A stretch of 64,000 bases of DNA from Oceanococcus sp964629015 (GCA_964629015.1 CAZVMN010000011.1:77664-141663), one strand, 5' to 3'. Positions 32,804 through 42,036 are shown, numbered from the stretch's first letter. The notes: generated from the sequence alone by a model not told the origin. A program made the numbers and translations.

Positions 32804-34023
32804 CAGGTGTACTGTGCGTGGTCCTCATCCACCGCCTGCCGGATGTCCGGCAGGATGCCGTCGATCGCACTGACCACACGATTCCAGCTGGGGATGAAAG
32901 GCGTTTCCATGGGATTGTCGAGAAAATGCTTGCCCGCCCGAACGATGTTTTGGGCGAACATCTCGACGGCTTTCTCCTCCGCATGGATGTCGACTCTCAG
33001 GCCGTTCATCGTGGCGTCGTTGGCGTAGGTTTCGATGAAGTCCAGGGCGATGCGGAAATAGGTCGCCTTGATCGAGCGGAAATGTTCGTTGGTGAAGACC
33101 ACGCCGGTGGTTGCGAGTTTGCGATACAGCGCTTTGATGATGTCGACGGACATCTTTGACAGGCCCTGCGTTGCATCTTGCGGCGACAACTGCTGATGCT
33201 TGTGATCGTAAACATCGGCGATGTCCGCCTGGCAGATGCGATTGGTTGAGTAGTTGCGATACATCTCGGACAGCACACCGATTTCCAGTCCCCAGTCGCT
33301 AGGGATACGCAAATCTGTGACCACATCCAGGCGCATGGAGAATTCACCGGCCAAGGCGTAGCGGAAGCTGTCCATGTACTCCAGGTAGTCCAGCGGTCCG
33401 AAGACGGTTTTGAGCGTGCGCAAAAGGGGCGTGACCAGCAGGCGACAGACGCGGCCATTCAGCGCGCCATTGGCAATGCGCGAGTAGTAGCCTTTGCAGA
33501 ACTGATAATTGAAGGCCGGGTGAGCAACGGGATAGAGCAGCCGGGCGGGCAAGGCGCGGTCGTAGGTGACGATGTCGCAGTCGTGCAGGCCAACGGCACC
33601 GCCGGTGCCCGTGGACAGCAAATAGCCCATCGAATACCAAACGTTGCAACCTTTGCCCAATTCCTTGGGCGCGAGGCTTTCGGCCATCAAGCGTTGGTTG
33701 ATGGCTTGCATACGCGGGCCGTCATTCCAGATCACTCGATGCTGTTGCGGTAGCGCGGAAAAGAAATCCCGCGCGGCGCGATATTGTGCTTCGTCGGCAC
33801 GGTCCAAGCCGATGATGATTTGATGCAGATATGGCAGCTCGCGCAGTGTTTCCAGGATCGGCCCCATGGCCGGACCTTCGAGCTCGGAATACAGACACGG
33901 CAAAACCAGTGTCAGAGGACGTGTCTTGTTAAAGCGGCAAAGCTCTTCCTCCAGTTGATGCACCGGTCGGTCCACCAGATTGTGCATCGTGGTGATGATC
34001 CCGCCCTGGTAGAAATCACTCAT
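32803..34023 (-). CDS. gpgS: Glucosyl-3-phosphoglycerate synthase (GT81-like)
   Basis: A 406-residue glycosyltransferase. The metal-binding segment is VGLHDCDIVTYDR, with TLVLPCLYSELEGPAMGPI at the donor-binding N-terminus and a conserved YLEYMDSFRYALAGEFSM. Members transfer glucose from a nucleotide-sugar to 3-phosphoglycerate, the first step of glucosylglycerate synthesis. A mannosyl donor cannot be excluded from sequence alone. The phosphorylase neighbour favours glucose. It overlaps the phosphatase gene by eight bases. Confidence 0.85.
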   Translation of the reverse strand: MSDFYQGGIITTMHNLVDRPVHQLEEELCRFNKTRPLTLVLPCLYSELEGPAMGPILETLRELPYLHQIIIGLDRADEAQYRAARDFFSALPQQHRVIWNDGPRMQAINQRLMAESLAPKELGKGCNVWYSMGYLLSTGTGGAVGLHDCDIVTYDRALPARLLYPVAHPAFNYQFCKGYYSRIANGALNGRVCRLLVTPLLRTLKTVFGPLDYLEYMDSFRYALAGEFSMRLDVVTDLRIPSDWGLEIGVLSEMYRNYSTNRICQADIADVYDHKHQQLSPQDATQGLSKMSVDIIKALYRKLATTGVVFTNEHFRSIKATYFRIALDFIETYANDATMNGLRVDIHAEEKAVEMFAQNIVRAGKHFLDNPMETPFIPSWNRVVSAIDGILPDIRQAVDEDHAQYT

Positions 34024-34789
34024 GTGTTAATAAACCCTTGTCGAGAATTGTGGTCATGGCTTCGGCCCAGCCGGCCGGCCCGTATTCTTGTGTGTGTATG
34101 AGCAGACGCGGTGTTGCCGTCAGCTTGGGAAAATCATGTGCGGGTGAACGCACCAAAACGCCGATATCAGCCGCTTCGATCATCGCCACGTCGTTCTCGC
34201 CGTCGCCCAGCGCCACGGTGACCTTGGGATGTTCGATGGCGCATAACTGGCGTAGCGCACTGGCTTTGTCGTGTTGGCCTTGAACATGCCAGAAACGACC
34301 GCCACGCAAGAGTTGCAAACCGCAATCTTTAAGCGCTTCTCGGAATCTGGTGATGGTCGCCTCATCGTCCAACCACTTCAACGGTTCGGACCAGCAGCGT
34401 TGGCTGGCGCGCTCCGCGTTTTCGGGGCTCAGGCCGGTCCATTCCACGATCTGCTGCGTTGAGGCATCAGAAAAGCCACTGAACTTGAAGCCGTGCTCGC
34501 GACGAAGGTCACGCAGCGTGTTGAGCAACTCATCTCTCGGCATGCCCAGGCTCGCCAGGACCGAACCATCGTGGGCATGAATGGCGGCGCCATTCTCCAC
34601 AATGTATGCACCATGCAGGTGCAGCTTTTGATGCCACAGGGCGGTTTCACGCGCCGTTTTGCTGGTGTTCAGGATGACGCCATGACCATCATCTTGGACA
34701 CGCTGCAGGGCAGGTCGCGCTGCAGCAGTGTCATACGTGTCGTGATCCAGCAGGGTGCCGTCCAGATCGCTGAAAACCAGCGCGCTCAA
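34016..34789 (-). CDS. HAD-family glucosyl/mannosyl-3-phosphoglycerate phosphatase
   Basis: A 257-residue HAD-IIB phosphatase. Motif I is FSDLDGTLLDHDTY with the nucleophile Asp, motif II is LNTSKT, and motif IV is ALGDGENDVAMIEAADIGV. The MPGP/GPGP subfamily signature matches the pattern IVENGAAI. It removes the phosphate from glucosyl-3-phosphoglycerate to give glucosylglycerate. The four-base overlap with the kinase and eight-base overlap with gpgS imply tight co-translation. Confidence 0.88.
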   Translation of the reverse strand: MSALVFSDLDGTLLDHDTYDTAAARPALQRVQDDGHGVILNTSKTARETALWHQKLHLHGAYIVENGAAIHAHDGSVLASLGMPRDELLNTLRDLRREHGFKFSGFSDASTQQIVEWTGLSPENAERASQRCWSEPLKWLDDEATITRFREALKDCGLQLLRGGRFWHVQGQHDKASALRQLCAIEHPKVTVALGDGENDVAMIEAADIGVLVRSPAHDFPKLTATPRLLIHTQEYGPAGWAEAMTTILDKGLLTHE

Positions 34790-35619
34790 GGGCGAATCTC
34801 TTGGGCAACCACCTGGTGCGCCTCATCAATGCTACGAACCACGTTCGCACGCAATGGCAAGCTGTCCAGCGCATGCTCGGTGAGGCGTTGGTAGTGCTGG
34901 ATGAATCGTTGCAGCTGCGATTCATTCATCAGACGGTTGTTGCCGGAGGTGCTCGCGGCGGCAGTTTCCGCCTCTTGCTGGCGTCTCCAGTTCAGTACAG
35001 CCGACCATCCCGGAATCTTCAGATAGAGCAGGGCGTCGAGTTGCCCAAACAATTTCGGATAGTGCTCGCTGAGTTGCTGGTTGACCCAGCGGCGCCAGCG
35101 GCCATCGGCGTCTTCATTGCGCTCCAGTTCGTTGACGGCGGTGTGAAGCGCATCAGGTTCTTGCGCGCCCACGCCCACGCACCAGCCCTCGAAAATTAGC
35201 AGGTCCAGAGGCCCTTGCTGGGTGTCCCAGGCACTTGTTGGATGACGATCATCCTGCGCTTTGTCGAAGCGTGGTAGCTGCAAACTGTCTCCCGAGCCGA
35301 GTCGCCTTGCGGCTTCGATGACCTCGCAACCCATGTCGACATCATGGGTGCCAGGTACGCCGCGTGTTGCTAGCAAAGGATGCACCGATCGTGCCAACTG
35401 TTGGCGCTGCGCATGTGTGAGATACAGGTCATCAAGCGACAACGTTGCGCAGCGCAGGCCGCGGGCTTGAAGCGCGAGAATCAGCTTGCGAGCAAGCGTC
35501 GACTTGCCGGACCCCTGTGATCCACAAACCCCCAGAACAAAGCAGCCTGGGTGGTTCTCAATGCGCAACTGCAACCAATCGAGCAGGGCGGCGTCATAGT
35601 CTTCGGGCAATTCGAGCAT
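34786..35619 (-). CDS. D-glycerate kinase (GLYK/P-loop type)
   Basis: A 277-residue P-loop kinase of the plant-type glycerate kinase family. The Walker A motif is GVCGSQGSGKSTLAR, followed by LSLDDLYLTH, RGVPGTHDVD and FEGWCVG, all typical of this group. It phosphorylates D-glycerate, probably to 3-phosphoglycerate, which GpgS would use. It is the first gene of the four-gene operon and divergent from a lipoprotein gene across 137 bases. The frame begins at ATG 35619. Confidence 0.86.
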   Translation of the reverse strand: MLELPEDYDAALLDWLQLRIENHPGCFVLGVCGSQGSGKSTLARKLILALQARGLRCATLSLDDLYLTHAQRQQLARSVHPLLATRGVPGTHDVDMGCEVIEAARRLGSGDSLQLPRFDKAQDDRHPTSAWDTQQGPLDLLIFEGWCVGVGAQEPDALHTAVNELERNEDADGRWRRWVNQQLSEHYPKLFGQLDALLYLKIPGWSAVLNWRRQQEAETAAASTSGNNRLMNESQLQRFIQHYQRLTEHALDSLPLRANVVRSIDEAHQVVAQEIRP

Positions 35620-35756
35620 GCTTTACTCTAACCTCAGGTCCGCTTGGCGTCGCCCTGCGCGGATGCAAATGACCCAGATGTTCAAGATAAAGTCATCGCA
35701 GCGCCACAGACCACGCGTTATCATCGGGACACTATTTTTTACCACGAGACAATGAC

Positions 35757-36674
35757 ATGCGGATCGGTGTGAAGACGAGCATCGTGATTTTGGCCGGCGC
35801 TTTGATGGTGGGCTGTGGAAGCTCCGACAACGAAGCAGGCCCTTCGATCAATGATGCGCGCGCGCCAGCACCGCTGGATTCCGCCAGCGACGTGGCCATC
35901 GCGGCGAGTTACATCAACGTGGTTTCGGTCATCAACAGCGGCGTGGCCGATCTGGGTGATTTCAATCCGCTGATTGCTCGCAAGCTCTACATAGCGGGCA
36001 GCAAACTCCGCGTGGAAGACAGCTGCGACGCCAACAATGGCAGTTTTGTTTATGACGATACGACCGCCGACGAAACCGTGCGCATCGAATTTCGTGGCTG
36101 TCGCCTGGATGGCGCCGTGCTTGATGGCACGCTGACGTTGCAATGTTTGGCCGGCAGTTTCGATGACGAATCCTGCGTGAACGAGCGTGTGACCTTTGGC
36201 GCGAACGGGGGCGAAGTCAGCGTTGTGGAGGCCGGAGAAAGCTTTCGCATCAAAGGCATCTGGGAGTTCAGCGAGGTTGGCGGTTTCGAGACAATTTCGC
36301 AGACCCTGGAAGCGCGCCTTGAGAGCGGCGAGGATATGCGCGCTGCCTACGTCGCTGACGGTTTCGAAATGGACATCGACTATTCGGGCGGTGGTGATCC
36401 GGTCATTTTCGTCAATGGCGAATTGGGTTTGGCTGCCGAGGGTGCCGATTTCGACTGTGGTTTGGGCGGCACGGTGACCTACAACACGTTGACCCAGATT
36501 GGCTTGAATGAAAACGGCGAACCCACCAGTGGCCGTGTGCGTTTGAACAACGCGGAAAGTCAGGTCGCCATCATCGAGTTTCAGCAAAACGGTGATCTCA
36601 GCGTCACTGTGAATGGCGGCACCAGCACCGTTACACGCGCACAGTACGCCAGTCTATGCGCAGTGAGCGGTTAG
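35757..36674 (+). CDS. Hypothetical lipoprotein
   Basis: A 305-residue protein with a lipobox (LMVGC, Cys20) and a Ser/Gly-rich mature start. Beta-strand-rich sequence with four scattered Cys pairs (such as EDSCDAN, FRGCRLD, LQCLAG, ESCVNE) suggests a disulphide-stabilised exported fold. No family was recognised. It is followed nine bases later by an SDR gene on the same strand. Function unknown. Confidence 0.72.
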   Translation: MRIGVKTSIVILAGALMVGCGSSDNEAGPSINDARAPAPLDSASDVAIAASYINVVSVINSGVADLGDFNPLIARKLYIAGSKLRVEDSCDANNGSFVYDDTTADETVRIEFRGCRLDGAVLDGTLTLQCLAGSFDDESCVNERVTFGANGGEVSVVEAGESFRIKGIWEFSEVGGFETISQTLEARLESGEDMRAAYVADGFEMDIDYSGGGDPVIFVNGELGLAAEGADFDCGLGGTVTYNTLTQIGLNENGEPTSGRVRLNNAESQVAIIEFQQNGDLSVTVNGGTSTVTRAQYASLCAVSG

Positions 36675-36683
36675 GAGCTCGGT

Positions 36684-37451
36684 ATGGCAAGCGTCTCCGG
36701 CAAACGCATATTGATCACGGGCGCGTCCAGTGGGATCGGTCGCGCGGCCGCCGTTCAGCTTGCGGCGCAAGGTGCTGAGCTGATTCTTGCAGCTCGTCGG
36801 GAAGACGAGTTGCAAGCGCTCGCCGATGAGATCCATGCCGATGGCGGCAAAGCCTCGATTTATCCGGTCGATTTGTCGGACTTCGAGGCGCTGGATGCCT
36901 TTGCTGAACAGGTGTTGTCGGATTTTGGTGCCATCGATGTGCTGGTCAACAATGCGGGGCGCTCAATTCGCCGCCCGATCACCGAATCGCTTGATCGTTT
37001 TCATGATTTTGAGCGCTGCATGCAGATCAACTATTTTTCTGCGGTGCGTTTGACCTTGAAATTGCTGCCGGCGATGCTCGCCCAGCGCGATGGGCACGTG
37101 ATCAATGTGCTGACCTGGGGCACGCTGCTGCCGGCGCCGCGCTTTGCGGCATACGTGGGAAGCAAGATGGCATTGGATGGTTTTTCGCAAAGTCTCGCTT
37201 CGGAGTTGCCATCCAAGGGAATTGCGGTGACGACGGTGCATTACCCGATTGTGCGAACCCCGATGATTGCGCCGACCAAGGCCTACGACAAATTGCCTGG
37301 CATGAGTGCCGAGCAGGCCGGTGCGTGGATTGTGAAAGCGGTCAAAAAACGGCCTTCACGGATTGCCCCGGGTTTTGCCCTGGCGGCAGGTCTCAACTCC
37401 TACATTTTCCCCAAGCTGGCCCAGCGTCTTGCTGGGAAACTACCGGTTTAA
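36684..37451 (+). CDS. Short-chain dehydrogenase with Thr in place of the catalytic Ser
   Basis: A 255-residue classical SDR. Cofactor binding is TGASSGIG, NNAG marks beta 4, and YVGSK supplies the Tyr-Lys pair. The residue 13 before Tyr is Thr (in VLTWGTLLPAPRFAAY), where most SDRs have Ser. Thr can replace Ser in some members, so activity is likely but uncertain. The C-terminal half with KAVKKRPSRIAPGFALAAGL resembles membrane-associated SDRs. It lies nine bases after the lipoprotein and ends before a large palindromic repeat. Confidence 0.86.
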   Translation: MASVSGKRILITGASSGIGRAAAVQLAAQGAELILAARREDELQALADEIHADGGKASIYPVDLSDFEALDAFAEQVLSDFGAIDVLVNNAGRSIRRPITESLDRFHDFERCMQINYFSAVRLTLKLLPAMLAQRDGHVINVLTWGTLLPAPRFAAYVGSKMALDGFSQSLASELPSKGIAVTTVHYPIVRTPMIAPTKAYDKLPGMSAEQAGAWIVKAVKKRPSRIAPGFALAAGLNSYIFPKLAQRLAGKLPV

Positions 37452-37462
37452 GTTATGTTGGA

Positions 37463-37561
37463 TTCTGTGACCTGCGTTTTGAAACTGTCAGAGGCCTGGA
37501 TGGCCGATGACAAGCGATACATGGATGTACTCGAGCGGGTTTCAAAACGCAGGTCACAGAA
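37463..37561. repeat. 99-bp palindromic intergenic element
   Basis: Two perfect 23-base inverted arms (37463-37485 and 37539-37561, beginning TTCTGTGACC and ending GGTCACAGAA) flank 53 bases. The interior contains two small hairpins with the same TGGA-type loop: GGCC-TGGAT-GGCC (37493-37505) and TACA-TGGA-TGTA (37518-37529). It lies between the SDR stop and the FmdB gene. From memory, gammaproteobacterial intergenic repeats carry similar AAAACGCAGGTCAC ends. It may be a non-autonomous repeat of the REP or MITE kind. Confidence 0.7.
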
Positions 37562-37631
37562 CTCTCCGGTCAGTATTGAAATTTGCTCCGTCGGCCCCAT
37601 TTCGACGCCAGTTTGAATCCAGGACATCCTG

Positions 37632-37916
37632 ATGCCGATCTACGAATACCGTTGCACCGCATGCGAACATGAGCTTGAGGCTCTTCAGAAAATCAGCGAC
37701 GCCCCATTGACTCATTGCCCGGCGTGCAACACAGAAAGCTTGGTGAAAAAAGTCTCTGCAGCGGCGTTTCGCCTCAAAGGTGGCGGTTGGTACGAGACCG
37801 ATTTCAAAAAGGACGGTAAACGCAACCTGGCTGGGGACGCGGGCAAGCCGTCGACCAGTTCCTCGGATGCGTCCAGCGCTGCGAAACCCTCACCCAAGGC
37901 GAGCGACGCCGCGTGA
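37632..37916 (+). CDS. FmdB-family zinc-ribbon protein
   Basis: A 94-residue protein. The N-terminal zinc ribbon has Cys8 and Cys11 (YRCTACEHE) and Cys29 and Cys32 (HCPACNTE). The tail after residue 60 is Ser/Ala/Lys-rich low complexity. FmdB proteins are small putative regulators with no clear biochemistry. It ends in GTGA overlap with the DUF502 gene, and this pair precedes aspS in many proteobacteria. Confidence 0.92.
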   Translation: MPIYEYRCTACEHELEALQKISDAPLTHCPACNTESLVKKVSAAAFRLKGGGWYETDFKKDGKRNLAGDAGKPSTSSSDASSAAKPSPKASDAA

Positions 37917-38548
37917 AATTCACCGGTCTGATGCGCCGCTGGCTCATCGCCGGATTGCTGGTGTGGTTGCCTTTGGTAGCCACACTGCTGGTGCTTCGAC
38001 TGGTAGTTGAACTCCTCGACAAGACGCTGGTTCTGTTGCCCGCGGCTTGGCGCCCGGAGGCGATGTTCGGCGCTGATATACCCGGGCTGGGTATCGTGCT
38101 CAGTTTGATCATCGTGCTGGGTACCGGTGCAACGGTGGCCAATATCATCGGGCGCCGCGTGATCGAGGTCAGCGAAGCGGCGCTGGAACGGATTCCCTTG
38201 GTGCGCTCGGTCTATGGCGGGGTCAAGAAGCTGACCGGCGCGGTGATGTCGGGCGACAGCCAAACCTTCCGCAAAGTGCTGCTGGTGGAATATCCGCGGC
38301 GCGACTGCTGGACCTTGGCCTTTCAGACCGCTGATCCGGCCCGCTCGGTGAGCGAGAAGGCGGGCGACGTGGTCACGGTGTATGTGCCGACCACGCCCAA
38401 CCCCACCTCGGGCTTCGTGGTTTTTCTGCCGCGCAGCGATGTGCAGGAGCTCGATATGTCGATCGAAGATGCGCTGCAGTTGATTATGACCCTTGGCGTA
38501 GTCACGCCAGAGAAGGCCGCGCTTGAGGCGCGGGCGGCGAAACCGTAA
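37913..38548 (+). CDS. DUF502 membrane protein
   Basis: A 211-residue membrane protein with an N-terminal helix (WLIAGLLVWLPLVATLLVLRLVV) and a second (PGLGIVLSLIIVLGTGATVANIIG). The conserved soluble half contains PLVRSVYGGVKKLTGAV, YPRRDCWTLAFQT and VYVPTTPNPTSGFVVFLPRSDV, the standard DUF502 signature. Start is GTG 37913, overlapping the fmdB stop. The molecular function is not known. Its position ahead of aspS is conserved. Confidence 0.92.
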   Translation: MKFTGLMRRWLIAGLLVWLPLVATLLVLRLVVELLDKTLVLLPAAWRPEAMFGADIPGLGIVLSLIIVLGTGATVANIIGRRVIEVSEAALERIPLVRSVYGGVKKLTGAVMSGDSQTFRKVLLVEYPRRDCWTLAFQTADPARSVSEKAGDVVTVYVPTTPNPTSGFVVFLPRSDVQELDMSIEDALQLIMTLGVVTPEKAALEARAAKP

Positions 38549-38579
38549 GCTACCGCGCTTTTTGGCGCAGCATTCCTAC

Positions 38580-40373
38580 ATGTATAGAACACATTACTGT
38601 GGCGCGGTTACCGCGGAGCAGATTGACCAGGAAATCACCGTTTCAGGTTGGGTCCACCGGCGGCGCGATCACGGCGGTGTGATCTTTGCTGACCTGCGCG
38701 ATCACAGCGGCTTGTTGCAGGTGGTTTTCGATCCGGATGAGCCGGCGCTTTTTGCGGATGCTGAGCGTTTGCGTTCGGAGTTCTGTATCAAAGTCCGGGC
38801 GCGTGTGCGCCGCCGTCCGGCAGGCACCGAAAACGTCGATCTGAGCACGGGTGAGGTTGAGGTTTACGCGCTGTCGATGGACATCCTCAGCCGTTCTGAG
38901 CCGGTGCCGTTCCAGCTTGACGAAGATGAGGCCGGTGAAGAGACCCGGCTGCGTTATCGCTTCCTAGATCTGCGCCGCCCGGTGATGCAGCAGCGCATGC
39001 GTTTGCGCGCCAAAGTGATCGGCTATTTGCGCCGTCACCTGGAAGACCGTGGTTTCCTGGAAGTCGAAACGCCGGTGCTGACCCGCGCGACGCCCGAAGG
39101 TGCGCGCGATTATCTGGTGCCGAGTCGGACCCACCAGGGTGAGTTTTTCGCCTTGCCGCAGTCGCCACAGCTGTTCAAACAGCTGCTGATGATGGGCGGT
39201 TGCGATCTCTACTATCAGGTTGCCCGCTGCTTCCGTGACGAGGACTTGCGTGCTGATCGTCAGCCGGAATTCACCCAGCTCGACATCGAGACCTCGTTCC
39301 TGAGCGAGGAAGACATCAAGCAGCGCATGGAAAGCATGATTCGCGAACTGTTCGCCGATGTCATGGATGTGCAACTGCCGAGCCCGTTCCCGCGGATGTC
39401 GTACGCGGAAGCCATGCAGCGCTTCGGCTCGGACAAGCCGGATCTGCGCAACCCGCTGGAATTGGTCGAAGTGGCAGATTTGATGCAGGGCGTGGAATTC
39501 AAGGTGTTCGCTGGTCCTGCTGCCGACCCGGACGGTCGTGTAGCGGTGATGCGTGTGCCACAAGGTGGTCGCCTGACCCGCAAGGAGATCGACGACTACA
39601 CCAAGTTTGTGGGGCGTTACGGCGCCAAAGGTTTGGCCTATATCAAGGTCAATGCCCTGGCGGACGGCCTGGAAGGTTTGCAATCACCGATTCTGAAGTT
39701 CCTGCCGGAAGCCACGGTGAAAGGCATATTGGAGCGGACTGGTGCTGAAGACGGCGATTTGCTGTTCTTCGGTGCGGACAAAGCCAGCGTGGTGAATGGC
39801 GCGCTCGGCGCTTTGCGCCTGGAAGTGGGCAAGGACATGGGTTTGACCGCGGACGGCTGGATGCCGTTGTGGGTCGAAGACTGGCCGATGTTTGAATGGG
39901 ACGCCGACGCCAAACGTTGGCAGGCGCTGCACCACCCGTTCACCGCGCCGTCCAACCCGCAGCCGGACGCGTTGCGGAACGATCCTGGTAGCGCCATGTC
40001 CCAAGCCTATGACATGGTGTTGAACGGCAACGAAATTGGTGGTGGCTCAGTGCGTATTCACACGGCAGATATGCAACAGGCCGTGTTTGACGTGCTGGGC
40101 ATCAGCAACGAGGAGGCGCAGGAGAAATTCGGCTTCCTGCTGAACGCGCTGAAGTATGGGTGTCCGCCGCACGGCGGTATCGCTTTCGGCCTGGATCGCC
40201 TGGTCATGTTGATGTGCGGAGCGGAATCCATCCGTGACGTCATCGCATTTCCCAAAACCCAGTCCGCAAGCTGCCCACTTACCGACGCTCCAGGTCTGGC
40301 CAGTGACGCGCAATTGCGTGAACTGGGCATTCGCCTGCGGGCCAAAGCGAAGACTGATGAAAGCAACAGCTAA
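38580..40373 (+). CDS. aspS: Aspartyl-tRNA synthetase
   Basis: A 597-residue class II synthetase of the bacterial type. An N-terminal OB-fold anticodon-binding domain (HRRRDHGGVIFADLRDH) is followed by motif 2 (FRDEDLRADRQPEFTQLDIE), a GAD insertion and motif 3 (GIAFGLDRLVMLMCG). It charges tRNA-Asp. Whether it is discriminating or mischarges tRNA-Asn cannot be decided by eye. ATG 38580 gives the standard N-terminus MYRTHYCG. The downstream lipoprotein gene starts inside its last 17 bases. Confidence 0.97.
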   Translation: MYRTHYCGAVTAEQIDQEITVSGWVHRRRDHGGVIFADLRDHSGLLQVVFDPDEPALFADAERLRSEFCIKVRARVRRRPAGTENVDLSTGEVEVYALSMDILSRSEPVPFQLDEDEAGEETRLRYRFLDLRRPVMQQRMRLRAKVIGYLRRHLEDRGFLEVETPVLTRATPEGARDYLVPSRTHQGEFFALPQSPQLFKQLLMMGGCDLYYQVARCFRDEDLRADRQPEFTQLDIETSFLSEEDIKQRMESMIRELFADVMDVQLPSPFPRMSYAEAMQRFGSDKPDLRNPLELVEVADLMQGVEFKVFAGPAADPDGRVAVMRVPQGGRLTRKEIDDYTKFVGRYGAKGLAYIKVNALADGLEGLQSPILKFLPEATVKGILERTGAEDGDLLFFGADKASVVNGALGALRLEVGKDMGLTADGWMPLWVEDWPMFEWDADAKRWQALHHPFTAPSNPQPDALRNDPGSAMSQAYDMVLNGNEIGGGSVRIHTADMQQAVFDVLGISNEEAQEKFGFLLNALKYGCPPHGGIAFGLDRLVMLMCGAESIRDVIAFPKTQSASCPLTDAPGLASDAQLRELGIRLRAKAKTDESNS

Positions 40374-42036
40374 GCACCTGATTCTGTCCGCCGGCCTCGC
40401 GTCGGCGGTGCTCTTTTCCGCCTGCAGCAGCATAGGCGATGGCAACGGGCCGACCAGCCTGGAGCTTTTCGTCGGTGGCGATTCGGAAAGTGGCGAAATG
40501 TTCCGTTGTCAGATCAACACGCCCAGCGCGATTCTGACTTTTGACAACGGCACGGCCGCGAACTTCGCCAGTCGCGCTACCTGGACCTCCAGCGATCCGT
40601 CGGTGCTCGCTGTCAGCGACGGTGATTTCCCCGCGCCGGACGGTCAATTCTTCATCAACGGTGTCGCTTTGCCGATCGCGCCGGGGACGGCCACCTTGAC
40701 CGTCAACTACCTCGATTTCGAGGATTCGATCGACGTCACGGTGAGTGAGGTTGACCTCAGTGTGACACCGAAGAATCAGACCTTGATTCAGGGTCAGAGC
40801 GTGTTCATGAGCGCCACGGGCATTCTGAATGGACAAACCGCTCAGCTGGCAGCGGACTTTTCCAGTCTGGGGCAGTGGAGCGTGGTCGGTGCAGAAGACG
40901 ACAGCTCGGCCAGTACTATTGACAGCGCCAACGGTCTGCTCACCGCGCGCGATGATGCAGAAGGTGTCGACCAGATTGAGTTCCGCATCGACTTTTGCGA
41001 CACCACGGTTGGTGCTGAAGTCAGTGTCCTGAATCAAACTTTGCAAACCATCGAACTGGTCCGCGCCGACGATCTTGACACGCCTTTGAACGAGGTCGCG
41101 GTGCCGCCGGACGCCAGTGTGGCTCTGCGAGCCATCGGTCATTTCAGCGGTGGCTTCACCCAGGATATGACCAGCCGCGTGCTGTTCAGCGTTGACGACG
41201 AAGATGTCGGGTTTGCCGGCTTGCGAGGTACGGGCGTCATCACCTCACTGGTCGAGGCTGGCGGCAGCAGCGCGCTGGTGTCAGCAACCTTTGACCCGGA
41301 TAGTGAGGTTGAGGGCGACGAAACTGTGACACCCGCGATCACGCTGAATGTTTTGGACGTGACACTGGATCCGCAGTCGCTGGACATTCAACCCAAAGAT
41401 GCCCTGATGCTGCAGGGCTCGACCTTGGCTTACAGCGTGACCGGTCAATTCAGCGGCCCCGATGGTGATGTCACCTGGGATCTCACGCGCGATGTGGTTT
41501 GGGCATCCGACGAGCCCGAATTGGCGGCTGTTCTCAACACCAACGGTTCGCGTGGCGCGGCGCTCAGCTCGACCACGCAGACCGGTGTGGTTGAAGTGTC
41601 AGCCCTGCGTGTGGGGGGGGACGGGCCGGAAGACGCCCCGCTGACCACCTTGATCGTGGGCAGCGAAGAGCAGGCCGAAGAGGGCGAAGAGATTGAAGTG
41701 GCCGAGGTTTATGCCATCAATGTCGAGATTGCTGAGGGCGAGCCGGTGTCCGGGCAGACCACTGAGCTGCGCGCAATTGCCGATATCGGTATTGGCGAAG
41801 CGCAAGCCACCCAGGACATCACCACGCTGGTGGTCTGGAGCTCATCCGATCCATCGGTTGCCTATGTTGGCAATCAGTCCGGCGGACGGGGTGTCGTCAG
41901 CATCTTGTCTGACGCGATGGACCAGAATGTCACGATCACAGCGCGCTACTTCAACGAAGCCAAACAGGAACGTGATGTGATCGGCACCATAGAGTTGCTG
42001 GTCAATCCCAGCCCCGAGGAGGAGCCCGCCGAGTAA
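40357..42036 (+). CDS. Ig-like (BIG2) repeat lipoprotein
   Basis: A 559-residue exported protein with lipobox LFSAC. The mature chain has several bacterial Ig-like modules, with repeated WxSSDPSVxxV-type motifs (ATWTSSDPSVLAV near the start and VVWSSSDPSVAYV near the end) and acidic, low-Lys composition. BIG2 repeats act as surface spacers or adhesins. ATG 40357 is chosen since it leads straight into the signal peptide. It overlaps the aspS end by 17 bases and lacks a clear ribosome site, so coupling to aspS translation is possible. The tail ends NPSPEEEPAE. Confidence 0.8.
   Translation: MKATAKHLILSAGLASAVLFSACSSIGDGNGPTSLELFVGGDSESGEMFRCQINTPSAILTFDNGTAANFASRATWTSSDPSVLAVSDGDFPAPDGQFFINGVALPIAPGTATLTVNYLDFEDSIDVTVSEVDLSVTPKNQTLIQGQSVFMSATGILNGQTAQLAADFSSLGQWSVVGAEDDSSASTIDSANGLLTARDDAEGVDQIEFRIDFCDTTVGAEVSVLNQTLQTIELVRADDLDTPLNEVAVPPDASVALRAIGHFSGGFTQDMTSRVLFSVDDEDVGFAGLRGTGVITSLVEAGGSSALVSATFDPDSEVEGDETVTPAITLNVLDVTLDPQSLDIQPKDALMLQGSTLAYSVTGQFSGPDGDVTWDLTRDVVWASDEPELAAVLNTNGSRGAALSSTTQTGVVEVSALRVGGDGPEDAPLTTLIVGSEEQAEEGEEIEVAEVYAINVEIAEGEPVSGQTTELRAIADIGIGEAQATQDITTLVVWSSSDPSVAYVGNQSGGRGVVSILSDAMDQNVTITARYFNEAKQERDVIGTIELLVNPSPEEEPAE

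Noticed and set aside
37463..37561. Integron attC site
   Set aside because: There are no R/L box core sites or integrase, and the arms are fully symmetric instead of the asymmetric attC layout.
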